NCBI GenBank assembly: GCA_009739215.1
Contig: VSJF01000010.1
Location: 1,116,001 to 1,180,000 of the forward strand
Source: Floccularia luteovirens
Lineage: Eukaryota > Basidiomycota > Agaricomycetes > Agaricales > Squamanitaceae
Direction of reading: 5' to 3'
DNA length: 64,000 bases
Shown here: positions 35,583-47,366 of the stretch, one piece after another
How positions within the stretch are numbered: position 1 is the first letter of the stretch
Layout: each line of letters opens with the position of its first letter
The notes under the pieces: model-generated
What the model was told of the DNA's origin: nothing
Database searches by the model: none
What the model saw: only the letters and a program-made list of their open reading frames with translations
Translations under genes and position numbers: made by a program

Positions 35583-38580
35583 TTACCTTCCCCGAATGTA
35601 CATAATTGTATGTACAATAGATATATCATATCTAAAGAGCGTCCACAATTGCAAGATGGTGAGCTGACCAGAATCCGAAATTGTGCCAAAATAATCGTGT
35701 CCTTGCCACATTGCAATCTTCGAATCGTAAATGTGGGCATCCGTATATCTCCTGGATACAGGTATCCAACACAGCCTTTTACTATCCTCTTTGCGTATAA
35801 GCCACCCATCCACTTCCGAAAACTTTAACTTGTCCATATTGGTCTTCCATTTGAATATCTCGACATCGACCTCCTTCTCTTCTCTCCAATTATACAAGTG
35901 TTCGCGAGTGCTTGACCAGCGCCACAGGACGTATATCATTGTGCTATCCAAGGAGGGCTCGAGGAGCGTATAGTATGTGTCCAGGGGGACGCAAAGTTTC
36001 TGCACTAGCCGGCCAGACACAGCATCCAGCACGGATACCGAGTCATAGTCATCCTCTATGCTTGCAATCCAGCGCCCATCCAGAGACTATATGATTACAC
36101 TTTTTTCCAGCGAGATCCATGAGGGATAGTATAGGGAAGAGTAGGAGGTGTAGTCTTGATACTCCATACGCAGATCCTCTTGTTGCCATCGATGAGTGCG
36201 AGCATCTCCGCATTAGAAGAGAAGGCAGCGTAAGCGGTGAATGATCCATGAAGAATCCAGGATGGCTCGCCAGGGTAGGATTTAGGGGACCAGATAATGA
36301 TTGTTTCCCAGGTGATGATGGCGACAGAGCAAAGTTCAGGTGAAAAGATGATATTTAACGTTTCTGGTTGTGTTATCTGAGGTTCACTGATGGCAGCTGG
36401 GCAATATCTCATAGTTGTAGGTGGAACCTGATGCAGAAACCAATCGTCACACCACTTGGCGAGAATGAAAATTTTTTCCAAAACTAACAGTTAGCCACAG
36501 TCTTTCCACGCATGCGAGTCCCAAATATGAATAATGTCGTCACGACCAGATGCGGCGATATTTACGATGTGCCCTGGGTCCATTGTCATTGTTCACAGGT
36601 AGTGTGATGTGAGGCTTGTATTGGTGTTCCATATAGAATATGTAATTTTGCATCAATTCTTGTCAATGAGGAATTGCGGTAACCTTGCATGTAACATTTG
36701 GATTTCTGCATTTTCATCCATCTTATCATCGTCTCTCCTAGGTATATAAATCACCGACCCAAGTCGTTTCAGGACATACTCCGTGTTTCGGTGCTGATAC
36801 CAGTCGAGTCCTTCAACATATTAGCGAGTGTATGAGCCTGAGCTAATGCCAGGCTCCCAAGGACGACATTCTGCCGGATTTCAATGATTTTAAATTGTCT
36901 TCAGAAAAGTTGCAGTACAGCCAAATATAGCCAATCAAGTTTCCGGAGACTGAATGCCGCATCCGTCAGGTTGTTGGACAACAACCTATCTATTGTTTCG
37001 ATAGCTGGAATGGATCGTTTACTAGGAAGTGGACGATTGTTGCCGCATAGATGAAGAGACCTTCCGCATGCCGGGTAAGGTTATCGATAAGAGCTGGGCG
37101 TACTTCAAATATACGTTGACTTGTCTTTTCGAGGTTCACCTGCAAGTACAGTCGTATGTCGGCATCAGCAACGAGTTTGGGAATATCTTGCATCCTGAAA
37201 GGTTTCGATACATTCCGAAAGTCGACTGAGTCAAGTGCTTTTGGATATGGATTTCTGGTCGGGTTGTGCCTAACACCCGCAGCTCGAAGTTTAATTTCGG
37301 TATTTGTTGTATGAGAAGGTGAGTAGATGAACCACATCATTTTGCGCCGACTCCTGACATTCGTCAAGAACATTATAACTATAATCACTCGGTGATGCGA
37401 TTTCTTGAGCTTGATGATGAGTTTTGCTAAATCATATTCTAGGGTTGTCCTTCCTTAGCCTGATTGATGTATTTATGAGTTGCAGCCACTAGATGAGGGC
37501 GTAACTTTGGCTGGTTGGATGAGAGTTGGTATGCAATTGTGTAATACGTATCGGGTGATGCTTAGCTTGTTTACATGGTAAGCAAAAAAAAAAAAGGATG
37601 CGCCTAATGATTCAGGGTAGGTGTTGTCGAGACATCTAACTATCTTAAAGGCAACGGTTGACAGTAATGTCATTTGCGTTCCTGGAATGTTGCTGATTTG
37701 TTAGGTTTAAGGTGGAAGTTGATTTGTCAAGTGCCTTTTCATAGACCGCAAAGCAGTCAGTCGGTAATCTTGGTATTGAAGGAGGAAAAGAATTGTACGC
37801 ACTTGCTATTGCGCACGCTGTGCTTACTATCAGTTCATGTTAATATGATTGTCCAGCAGCCAACAGCAAGATTCATATCCTAATATTATGTCATTGATTA
37901 CCATCTCGACAGTGATTCCACCTTGGATCTGTGTGGTATACCAGAACGGAATAGTCAGAATCAAATGCATAAGCTACTTGGAATTTTCTTGCGGCATTGC
38001 CAATATCCATCTTGAACCTCAATAACGTATCTGAATTTTTCTTGCTGAACAGCATTCCAGGGCATCCCACTTAAGCAAGACTTGTCGTCTCATTTGTCAT
38101 ATCATTCAGATCTCTGCGATTATTGCATCTTAAGGAAAGCACGTGATGAAATCTCACCTCGAGAGTAGCAACCCTTTCCTTTAGTTGGGGCGAATCTACC
38201 AAACTAATCCTTGTCGTTTCATCACCAGTTCCCAGAACGGACTCAATCTTTGTCCTCGTTTGCTCGATGATAGATGTGAGTGCCTGTATATGATCGCCAT
38301 ATCCTCCCATGTCTCTTTATTAGGAATAAAGGGATACGAGAGGATACGAGAATCATCATTCCCTTCGGCAACCTGATCAACCAGAAAATTTAATCATACA
38401 GAAATTTAGAAATGCAATTACGGACGCACCAAATTCTATCAATAAGAGCAGACAAGATGGGACAGCGTTCGGTAACCTGCAAACAGAATGCAAGCTTAGT
38501 GAACCCTGAGTGGTATCAAGACTCTGCTTCCCCACGGTAAGGATGTCGATAATATGTTGATTTCTTTCTGACGGAGACAT
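35583..38580 (-). pseudogene. NACHT-WD40 NLR pseudogene (relic B)
   Basis: This is a degenerate paralogue of the intact NLR at 42.3-46.7 kb, collinear with it. The start (38580) reads MSPSERNQHIIDILTVGKQS against MSPSKRDQLIADILTVAKQS in the intact gene. Next come HIQALTSIIEQTR...LKERVATLE (about 38150-38290), a damaged P-loop region (LLSTVAFKIV at about 37660, with Gly-Lys of GKST gone), DFRNVSKPFRMQDIPKL and HAEGLFIYAAT (about 37040-37210), then WD40 blades (GRDDIIHIWDSHAWK at about 36510, more at 36100-36480) and the C-terminal segment KRLCWIPVSRRYTDAHIYDS. Stops, frameshifts and missing segments (Walker A and B) show it cannot make a working NLR. Confidence 0.88.
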
Positions 38581-39004
38581 TGCTGGGAACGACTATGGTA
38601 TAGGAATTATGGGTGTATTATTCGTCGCAGTGAAACTACCAGTATGGTATGGATGGGGTATGAGAAAGAGAAAGGGGAGCGCGAACCCTTTCTGTGTAAT
38701 CAAACCGGCAATCACCTTCTGTCAAAATACATAAGTCCAAACAGTGCTGCACTGCTTCCTTGGGCAAGAGCTCGTTATAAACCATTTTATTCAAATTGCA
38801 CGCTTCCGCCCTTAGCTATAAACACAAAATTGCATCGCAATGACCCTTAACTCTCAAACCCGCTGAGCTTATAACACAGCTCTCATCAAATCCAAAAGCT
38901 TATCATGTATTAAGTTATCGGATTTATAAAATAAAAATGATACAATGAGTTATGGGGTCTGCCTATGCTGTATGTAATAAAAAGCATGTTATATCTAGAG
39001 GTTG

Positions 39005-39290
39005 TCCAAAATATGCAAGATGGCGTGCAGACCGGAATTCGAAATTGTGCCAAAATAATTGTTCTCATCGTGGGTAAGGTGCATATGTTTACCCCCTAGA
39101 TACAGGTAACCAACACTGGTACAACTTCTGACTATCTTTTATGCATATAACCCATCCAACCTCCAAAGTTTTTATACCTGTCGATAGCCGTCTCCCATTC
39201 GAATGTAACGACATCGACCTCCTTTTTGTTTTTCCCATCGAACTAGGATCCACGAGTATCACCCTCGTAATAGACTCGGTAGGCCTGGAC
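39005..39290 (-). pseudogene. Small WD40 C-terminal scrap of an NLR (relic C)
   Basis: At the DNA level this stretch matches the 3' end of relic B: blocks around AAATTGTGCCAAAATAAT and GATACAGGTA-CCAACAC occur in the same order at about 35660-35770 and 39040-39115. The translation retains a KTLEVGWVICIKDSQKLYQC segment, equivalent to the C-terminal WD40 end of the intact NLR (AWIIRERDGKRLCWV). It is frame-broken. It abuts the 3' end of the P450 gene. Confidence 0.7.
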
Positions 39291-39422
39291 AACACGACTG
39301 CACGCACAACTCCATGAGTTACAGCTCCTCCGATCAACTATAAGTAGAATTCACGTCTATCCATAACTACACAATGTACGGGACGTTATAGCTACCGGCA
39401 TACATACTACTACCTTCCTATC

Positions 39423-41590
39423 CTAAAATTCACTAATCTCATCTAGCAAAGCCTGTGAGCTCGCATTGCGAGGTGTAATCACACATTTGTATTCTTTAGG
39501 GTGGCTGCAGAAAACATCATTCTCATCAATGATACGCCGCTGATAATAGATATCATATCTCACCTACTGAATCCTGTGGTCATCTCAACTTCTGGTATGA
39601 TCTCCTTACCATCCTCACCGATAACCTTTGAGATGTTGAAAGTGGACAAAACAGAAGCAACTGCAATGAATACGCTCATGTCTGCGAGGTGGCGGCCCGG
39701 ACAAGCCCTATTTTGCTTCGTGTCCAACTGTCGGTAGTCACAGGGCGATGCTTTGTGCTCACCTCCTCCCATATCCAAAATGAGCAGTGGGAACAGGTTC
39801 TCCGTTACCTACTGGTTTGGGGAAATAGCGATCTGGGTTGAAATGCATGCTATTTGCATAGACTCTTTCATCCGAAAATATTCCTCTGTTTCACATGCTA
39901 TATTGAGTGAAAATAATAATACGGATACAGAGATTTATTACCTTGTATTTGCAATGATAATTGATCCCTTGGGGATGAACATCCCTCGATATATGTCATC
40001 AGCTACAGAAGTATGAGGTATACCTGCAATATTGCCTTAGACACGAACCCTTATACTAAATACAATCTTTCTACGTACCCAAAGGTACAATAGGATTCCA
40101 CCTAATGATTCCACATTTATTATCATAGTGATAAACCACAAAAAGTGGCTCGTTACCTGTAACACTCTAGAATGAGATTGTTTATATATGGGAGGTCCTG
40201 CCTATCCCCGAACGAGGGCAAGCGTCCAATACCCACAACTTTGTCTAGCTCTTGCTGAGCTTCCTTCTGGCATTCTGGGAACAATACCATGGCTAATAAG
40301 AATACAGCCAGAGTAGAAGCCGTCTGGATTTACAAGAAACCATTATTTTTTTGTTGATGTATACATGATGAATCACGATACCGTATCTGCCCCCCCAGCA
40401 TACATTGTCATCGTAGCTCCCTTGATATCATGTTCTGTAAGGTCGCTTTCAGCTTCTTGGTGGTTGAATTTCTCAAGCATGTGTGACAGGAAAGATGGCT
40501 CTGCAGTTCCTTGTGCCTATGAATAGACAGAAATTATATGTAATTATGTCGGTCATTGATGAAAGTTAGAATTTACCATTTGTTGCTGGACTTCTGTAAA
40601 TGGGAAATCAAGCATTCTTTGTACTATGGAACGGAAGCTTCTAGCTCTTTCGGCATAAAATGTTCCTGGAAACCAAGATGGGAAATATTTCACTTTATCT
40701 ACTTGTAAGCCATGGTAGAATACACTCTAAGCATGGCACCACTCACATATCGGGAAGAAGTCGACCGCCGTATTTCCTACTTGACCTATATTGGTCAAAA
40801 CATATACAGCTGAGTCACCTATCTCAACATATGGGTCATTCGACGCGTTGGGGGGCACAGTGTAGCCATAGCAGATTTTTACGATAATCCCAGTCGCGAA
40901 CCTGTTGAATGCAGTCAGTGGCCAAGTATGATCCAACTTGCGCAAATCGCAAACCGTTTGAAATGCTGGTCGTGCCCTTTTGGATTAGAATACAAGTTTT
41001 TCAATAGTTGGTGGGACACGTGGACCATCGTTTCTCGGAAGTTATCGCACTGTTTCTGAGAAAAGTGTTGGAACAGCTTCCGATGCCTGCGGAATTTGTC
41101 CCCATATCTGAAGCTAGTCAGCAATGTCGTGCTCCATCCGATACTGGTACCAACGGGCTTAGTATATGGTCTGGACGGTGAGGTTCATCTCGTACATTTC
41201 CAATACTGGGAATCGTTGCCTATCGCTATAGTTATGACTTCTCTTGTCGAGCAAATCTGCTGCTGCCTCGTGGCTGTTGAGTGCTATGATGGAGCGGCCT
41301 GGAAGTCGAAGTTGCATAACATCACCTGTGGACCCCGAGAAGGCAAAGCAAGCCATCAGTCCTTGAGTAGCTACAATGTCATCGGAGACACGGATAAAAT
41401 CACCGTAAGTCTTTGACCATTCAAAGAGCGCAGAATCGAGGCCAGTTGTGGGAATAATGCGTAGGTGTCCAATGAGAGGGTCTGCAGGGGGTCCGGGTGG
41501 TAAAGGGAATCGTCGCAGAGGGCGGGACCTAACCAATACGGCCACAATGCAAAAGCAAAATATCGCGATAGGAACGATACTGAACGACAT
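39423..41590 (-). CDS. Cytochrome P450 monooxygenase
   Basis: Twelve exons can be assembled in phase. The N-terminus is a membrane anchor (IVPIAIFCFCIVAVLV) followed by the proline hinge PLPPGPPADPLIG. Further landmarks are a helix-C region (KFRRHRKLFQHF), the I-helix oxygen-binding motif GGADTTAS, the K-helix ExxR (ECYR), FNPDRYFPKP, and the heme loop FGYGRRACPGR with its cysteine ligand. An intron (GTGAGC..AATAG) splits the heme loop between the two arginines and is removed in phase. The terminal exon ends ALLDEISEF. All catalytic motifs are present, so the gene looks functional. It should be an ER-bound haem-thiolate monooxygenase. Substrate and CYP family cannot be read from sequence. It sits between NLR relics and the intact NLR, an unusual position. 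Confidence 0.9.
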
Positions 41591-42294
41591 AGTCAGAATA
41601 AGGCGTATGTGATAAGAGTTAGTAGCTGCGTTTCGACTGGCCTTATAACAATGTTCAAACTCTACAAGTATTATATGGGAAGCATAGAAGGATGGTCCCA
41701 GGGTGTCGATGGGAGTGTGATAGTTCTTTGTGTGATGGGTTCATTTTGTCCTAGCCCACATATATTTGCAATGTTCAAATCGTGAAGGGGTGGGTCTCTA
41801 TGGTCCCGTAAGGGCTCAGGGTTTTGAATATTAAGGGATGTATGTAGCGGTTGGTTAATCGGACTGCCCGGCCATTGCATCCATCAATAATGGAGCTGGG
41901 TAGCAGCATGGTATTGCTAGTGATGGGGTTTTCACAAGAGTTTTCCCCTTGATCGCCCTTTCCTAAAAGTTTTATATCGATTTTAATGTGACAAGAAGCA
42001 AACTGTCGAAATGAGAATAGAATTGCTTATCTATATTTGATGTTTGTTTGTCTCTTCTCCTTTCACCACCTGTTTTATGTATTTTGTGTGAATTTATGCT
42101 TATAGAGACCGGCGGATCGGAGGTGCAAAGTATTCAATTTACAACACGGTCCGATCCCAACCAACATCTCCAAGTACGTTGGCCTGCTGCTTTTCTTGGA
42201 CTCGTTTGACAATTTATGGCCTACCATTACAAAGGCTGTGATAATTTGGGCCACACTATCTTGTAAGACTACATACATTTGAGAATATAGAAAT
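41591..42294. other. Intergenic between NLR 3' end and P450 5' end
   Basis: About 700 nt holding the P450 promoter and the NLR 3' region. No gene motif is visible. Confidence 0.6.
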
Positions 42295-45200
42295 CTATGA
42301 ATCGTTTGTCGTATCTACAGAACTGTCCTCGATGTACAAAATATCTAGCTGGCCCGAATACCGACCCACAGCATAATAATTGCCCCACCGCGCAATGCAG
42401 CCAGGGTATCTCTCCTGTACCCAACACAATCTCTTCCCATCTCGCTCGCGTATGATCCATGCATCCTTGTGGAAACCCAGCCTCTGCCGTTTTTCTGTTT
42501 TCCATTTGTGCTGCACAAGGTTGACTTTCTCCCCTTCCTGCCATTTGAATATTGCTTCATCAAAACCACACTGCACATATAACAGCATGTTGTCGTGCGA
42601 AAACTCTACTTGCCAAAGAGTCTCGTTATTGTTGAGCGGCAGACGTTTCACAAGCTCGCCTGTCGCTGCATCGAATACACCCAACTTTCGTGTGGTATTA
42701 GGACTATATACTGGACCTGCGATCCAAAGACTATCAGGGGACCATGCGATTCTATCACCGGCATCGTTTGCAGTGGATATACTCTGAACCAAAGTAGGCT
42801 GGGTCGTTGTGATGTCCCATATACAAGTTTTTTTATATTCAGCGACCACAATCTTCTGCGCATCAGGTGAGAAGGCAATGGTACCAAGAACATAACCACG
42901 AATAATGCATAATAGCGAAGCAGATTTGAGTGACCAAATACTGACTGCTTCGTTCGATACGGCCGCTAGTCGTGATCCATCCGAGGAGATAGCTACAAAG
43001 TATATGTATGAGTCGTGTTTCGCAATTGACGATGATAATGGCGAAAGGGTGGAAGATGTGATTTGTGGTTTTGGTGCAAGCACGGAAGATGAGTCCCATA
43101 AATTAATTGTCGTATATGACGTCAGAAGGCGACGATTGTTGGGAGAGAATGATGCAGAGCAGTAAAAGTAGCCTTGGAAGGAACCAAGTGAATCCCAGGA
43201 TTTCACATCAAAGAAATGTATACTGTCAAGCGTAGATAATGCAAGAGTGATTCCATCATGGGACACAGTGATGCCATGGATGTAAGTCTTGCCCTCATGC
43301 GTGACCTTGGATTCCAATTTGGCTCTGGGAGTGCATTCACCCGATTTCAGGTCCCATACGTGGATCGCATCGTCATCCCCACAGAAGGCAACCTGCGTGT
43401 CGTTGTGTAGAAATATGGCCGCTCTCAGAAAGAATTGCACGGGCAACTCCTTCAGAATCTTCCCCTTGTCGCATCCAATGTCCCACACCCGAAGTATATA
43501 TTCATCTGTCCATTCTACTGCACGCCCCAGATCCTTCGATATCGCCATCACTGTCTCCATTGCAGGAACTGTTGTACACTCCTTCAACGCTTTACCAATC
43601 ACGATGTCCCAAATCTGTACCCCTCCTGGATTAACGCTACTAACGAGTCGTGTTCCATCATGACTCCATGCTATAGCATAGACTTGGCACTCAGTAATTT
43701 GCACACGCTGAACATGTACTTGTGCACCAGAGGTAGCATTCCAGACACGAATTGTCCCGTCAGCAGATCCAGAAGCGATCGACTCCCCATCAGGGGCCCA
43801 TGCAATGCATTTGACACCCTTGGTATGCCCCTTCAAGACCCTTTTCGATAATCCGACACTAGCATCCCATATGCACACTTCCCCATTTTGTGACCCAGAC
43901 GCAATCAACTTCCCATCAGGGGAAAGCACTGCGCGACAATATTTTGCATCTATTGGGAGCGTATGGAGACAAGCACCCCAGGCTACATCTCGAGGCATCA
44001 TTGAATTTATAGAAATGTTGTTACGGGTCGGTGTGGAGACAAAATCATTGTAGCGGGTGGCGAAAGGACATGATGGTGCTAGTCGAAATGCAGATAGATA
44101 GAGATGCTCGGGGCAATCATTGATAGGTGTGTAACACTGTAGAACTAGCCGGTGTGTGTCATCGATTAACTGTAAAATTTCATCCCTGTCCTCGTCTTGC
44201 ATATGAACCTTCCAACAATATATCAGTTTCTCCTGTCCATCTGAGTGAATCAGATACACACCTCGCACCATGAAAGTGCTGCAAGCAAAGCTGGAACAGC
44301 AACCTCAAGCCGATTCATGTAGCTAAGCACCTCAACCCATACTAGTAGTTTCGTCTGCACAAAGTCCTTTACTGCATTCAACATATCTTGACCCGGATCG
44401 TTGCACTGTGACAGATGCGTAGCCCAGTGGACACATGAGTACCATAAACTTGGTTCGATATGTTTCTTGACGGTGTTGAGCAGACCAGGGATGTCCGATT
44501 TCATTATCGTCGGATCGTCAAGCTCACAAATGTTCCGTTTAGGTGGGTACCTCACATTCATCACCTCCAGACAGGTCCATGCCAGACGACGGTGATGCAC
44601 AGACGGATCTATGTAGAACTTGGAATTGGTACAGCGATGGACATCAACGAGGAATTGCGGAAAGCTTGCGTGAAGCATCCGAATCTCGACAGCGTCACTT
44701 TCTGGCTTCAAGATCACAGAACCGAGTCGGCCCAAAATATCCCGGATGAATCGCATAGGAACACCAATCAGATCATTCAAGTTCGAAGTTGATACCTGAT
44801 CCTGAAGTAAAGCGAGACTGCCCAGCACAATCTGAATATACTTTTTCACATCCGGAATGTCAAGAGCGTCGTCGTTGAGTGCATTCTGTAATATGACCAT
44901 ATATAGTTGATCAAGATTCTTCAGGCTGAATGATGAATTTGATGTATTATCAGATAAAAGGGCGTCGAGGATATTAACTGCATGATATGGGTTGTTGCCC
45001 AACAGTTTGACAACAGTATCGGCATATATGAATAGTCCGGCAGAGAGATTGGTGAGACCTGTGACAACATCAGGACGGGCATTGAATATCGTTCCCCAGC
45101 AGCTGATATTTCTCAATTTTGTTTCCAGGAAAAGCTTGATGTCTCCATCAACTATCTGCCTTGGTATTTCATGTAATCTATATGGTTTCGACACTTTGCG

Positions 45201-46661
45201 AAGCTCTTCGGTGTTCAGCCCAGACTCGATATTCATCTCCGGTCTGGTGGTAACGAGAATTCGGACAGGAAATGGGATTTCGGGAAGTCGTTCCATGAAA
45301 AGGAAAAGAAGTCGGATGACCTCTTCCTGGGCTGCTTTTGTGCACTCGTCGAGTGCATCGAAAACAAGTATGATTGGGCGGTGCGATGCCTCGACATTCA
45401 TCAAAGGCTTGATTATCAAATTCTGGAGGTCCATCTGGAGTTTTTCTCCCTGTTTCCCTCTGCGGCTGTATTCTCGTGCAGCCTTTGCGATGTGAGGATA
45501 TAGGCTTGTGTGGTTACGTGCCAATTGGTAGGCGATTGTTGTCAATACGTATGTGGTTGTGTTGAAATCACTAGCGTCACGGACAAAGAAAAATGAGGCA
45601 CCAAGTGCGCCGGCGTCCTCCAATCTTTGGGCCATTTCGAACGCAATGGTAGATTTACCAGTGCCAGCACCACCACTTAGAACGTATATGAAGCTGTTAT
45701 CGTTTGAGTCTGACCGAAGACACCATGTTGTGAGCTGTTCAAGCAATGCTGTTCGGGTACCCTGGAGTGTTCCTGATTGTGTTGGGTTCAAGGCAGAAGA
45801 GTACGCCGCGTTGACATGTGGGAGATCTTTCAATGCCCTTTCGTCAACTGCAAGGTGATGAGTAGGCAGTCTTAATAATCACACGAACAGAAACCTACAC
45901 TCTTGCTGTTGCGTACGCTTTATTTGCTATGAATTCACGTCAATATGGTTGTCCAGCAGCAGGGAACAAGACTCATACCTCGATATCATTTACGATGCTG
46001 TTGATTAACATTTCGACAGTTATTCCACCTTGAATCTGTGTGATGTGTCAGGGCCCAGGACGGAGCAATCAATTAGAATCAAATGCATACCTGGAATTTC
46101 CTTGTTGCACTGTCAATACCCATCTTAATCCTCAACAATGCATCTGAATTTTTTTTGCTTAACAGCAATCCAAGCATTCCTGTTTCAAGATCTTTCGTCT
46201 CATTCATCAGATCCTTCAGATCTCTGGGATTGACAAGTTATAATCAAAGCGCATTGTCAACCATGACGAAGACTCACTTTTCGAGGGTGGCCACTCTCTC
46301 TTTTAGCTGGGGCGAATCTACCAGACGAGACCGTGTCATTTCATCATCTGTGCCCAAAACCAACTCAGCCTTTTCCCTCGTTTGTTCGATGGTAGACGTG
46401 AGGGCTTGTATATGGTTTGCTATATCCAATCGCATTTCTTTGTTCCCCTCGGCAACCTGATCAGCCAGATAATTGTATCGTGCATAAAGTATATTATTAT
46501 AGACGCACCAGAATCATACCAATAAAGGTGGATAATACTGAGGCAACGCTCGAAAGCCCAGGAACTGGAGCCAAGCTAAATGCGCCCTGTGCAGTATCAA
46601 GAGACTGCTTTGCCACGGTGAGGATATCAGCAATAAGTTGATCTCTTTTGGATGGAGACAT
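42295..46661 (-). CDS. NACHT-WD40 NLR (STAND NTPase), intact
   Basis: Seven exons assemble in phase into 1,349 aa: 46661-46509, 46456-46278, 46223-46091, 46035-45979, a 28-nt microexon 45926-45899, 45847-44262 and 44208-42295. Residues 1-180 are a helical N-terminal domain (PVPGLSSVASVLSTFIGMIL, then a coiled coil LKERVATLEKDLKDLMNE), possibly HeLo/MLKL-NTD-like. A NACHT NTPase follows: Walker A GGAGTGKST, Walker B ILVFDALDEC, sensor ILVTTRPE. Then come a helical linker and about ten divergent WD40 blades to the C-terminus (e.g. LIASGSQNGEVCIWDA, SIASGSADGTIRVWNA). Fungal NLRs of this kind sense ligands through the repeats and drive incompatibility or regulated cell death through the N-terminal domain; that role is inferred here. 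The blades are divergent, unlike high-identity hypervariable WD40 arrays. Confidence 0.93.
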
Positions 46662-47366
46662 TGCTGGGATCGACTATGGCATGAGAACGTAGTGATTATA
46701 TTGTTTGTCGCAGTGAATAGGTTGGACAAGATGTGCTGTATTAGTGAGTAAAGTTGTCGACTATGAATGGTACCTTATGGTCGGATTATGAGGAAGGAAA
46801 TAAGGAACATCTACACGCGTTCTCTTCAAAGTGACACAGCATTCCTTGCATTGTAAGCGCGCGCCTGTGAAGCTCGTCGTGAGAGAATGGAAAGTTCTGT
46901 AACAAGGTTATGTACGTCACTTGTCGTAGTTTGTTTGTCCGAATGTGTTGCCGAAGCCATCATTGCATGCAATTGACTCTGACTCTATATTTAGGGGAAT
47001 ATGCTTTGCATGGTTAAATCCTTGAATTGGTATCACCACAAAACACCTGTGAGCAGCAGAACCTAAAATCATATGCTACCGATACTGACAACTCTAAAGG
47101 AATGCATTGGCATGCCAAGCCGAGAGGGGACGAGACCACAAGTTTCTTGCCTGCGCAATCCGGTTTTTATTCCGATATATCCATTCTCTATCGAAATTAA
47201 ACATTTCGTAAATTGTTCAGATAAAAACAGAGAATAAAGGTGTATACAATATATTATGTAGAGACCTCTATACCGTATTTTAACGAGCATTCACATGCTT
47301 CCTCATGGGAAGGACTGAAATGCCAACTAATCGTCCTCACACGAAAAGCAAGGGCGATAATTACTA
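46662..47366. other. Intergenic, NLR promoter side
   Basis: About 700 nt upstream of the NLR start and downstream of the Argonaute stop. No gene motif seen. Confidence 0.6.
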
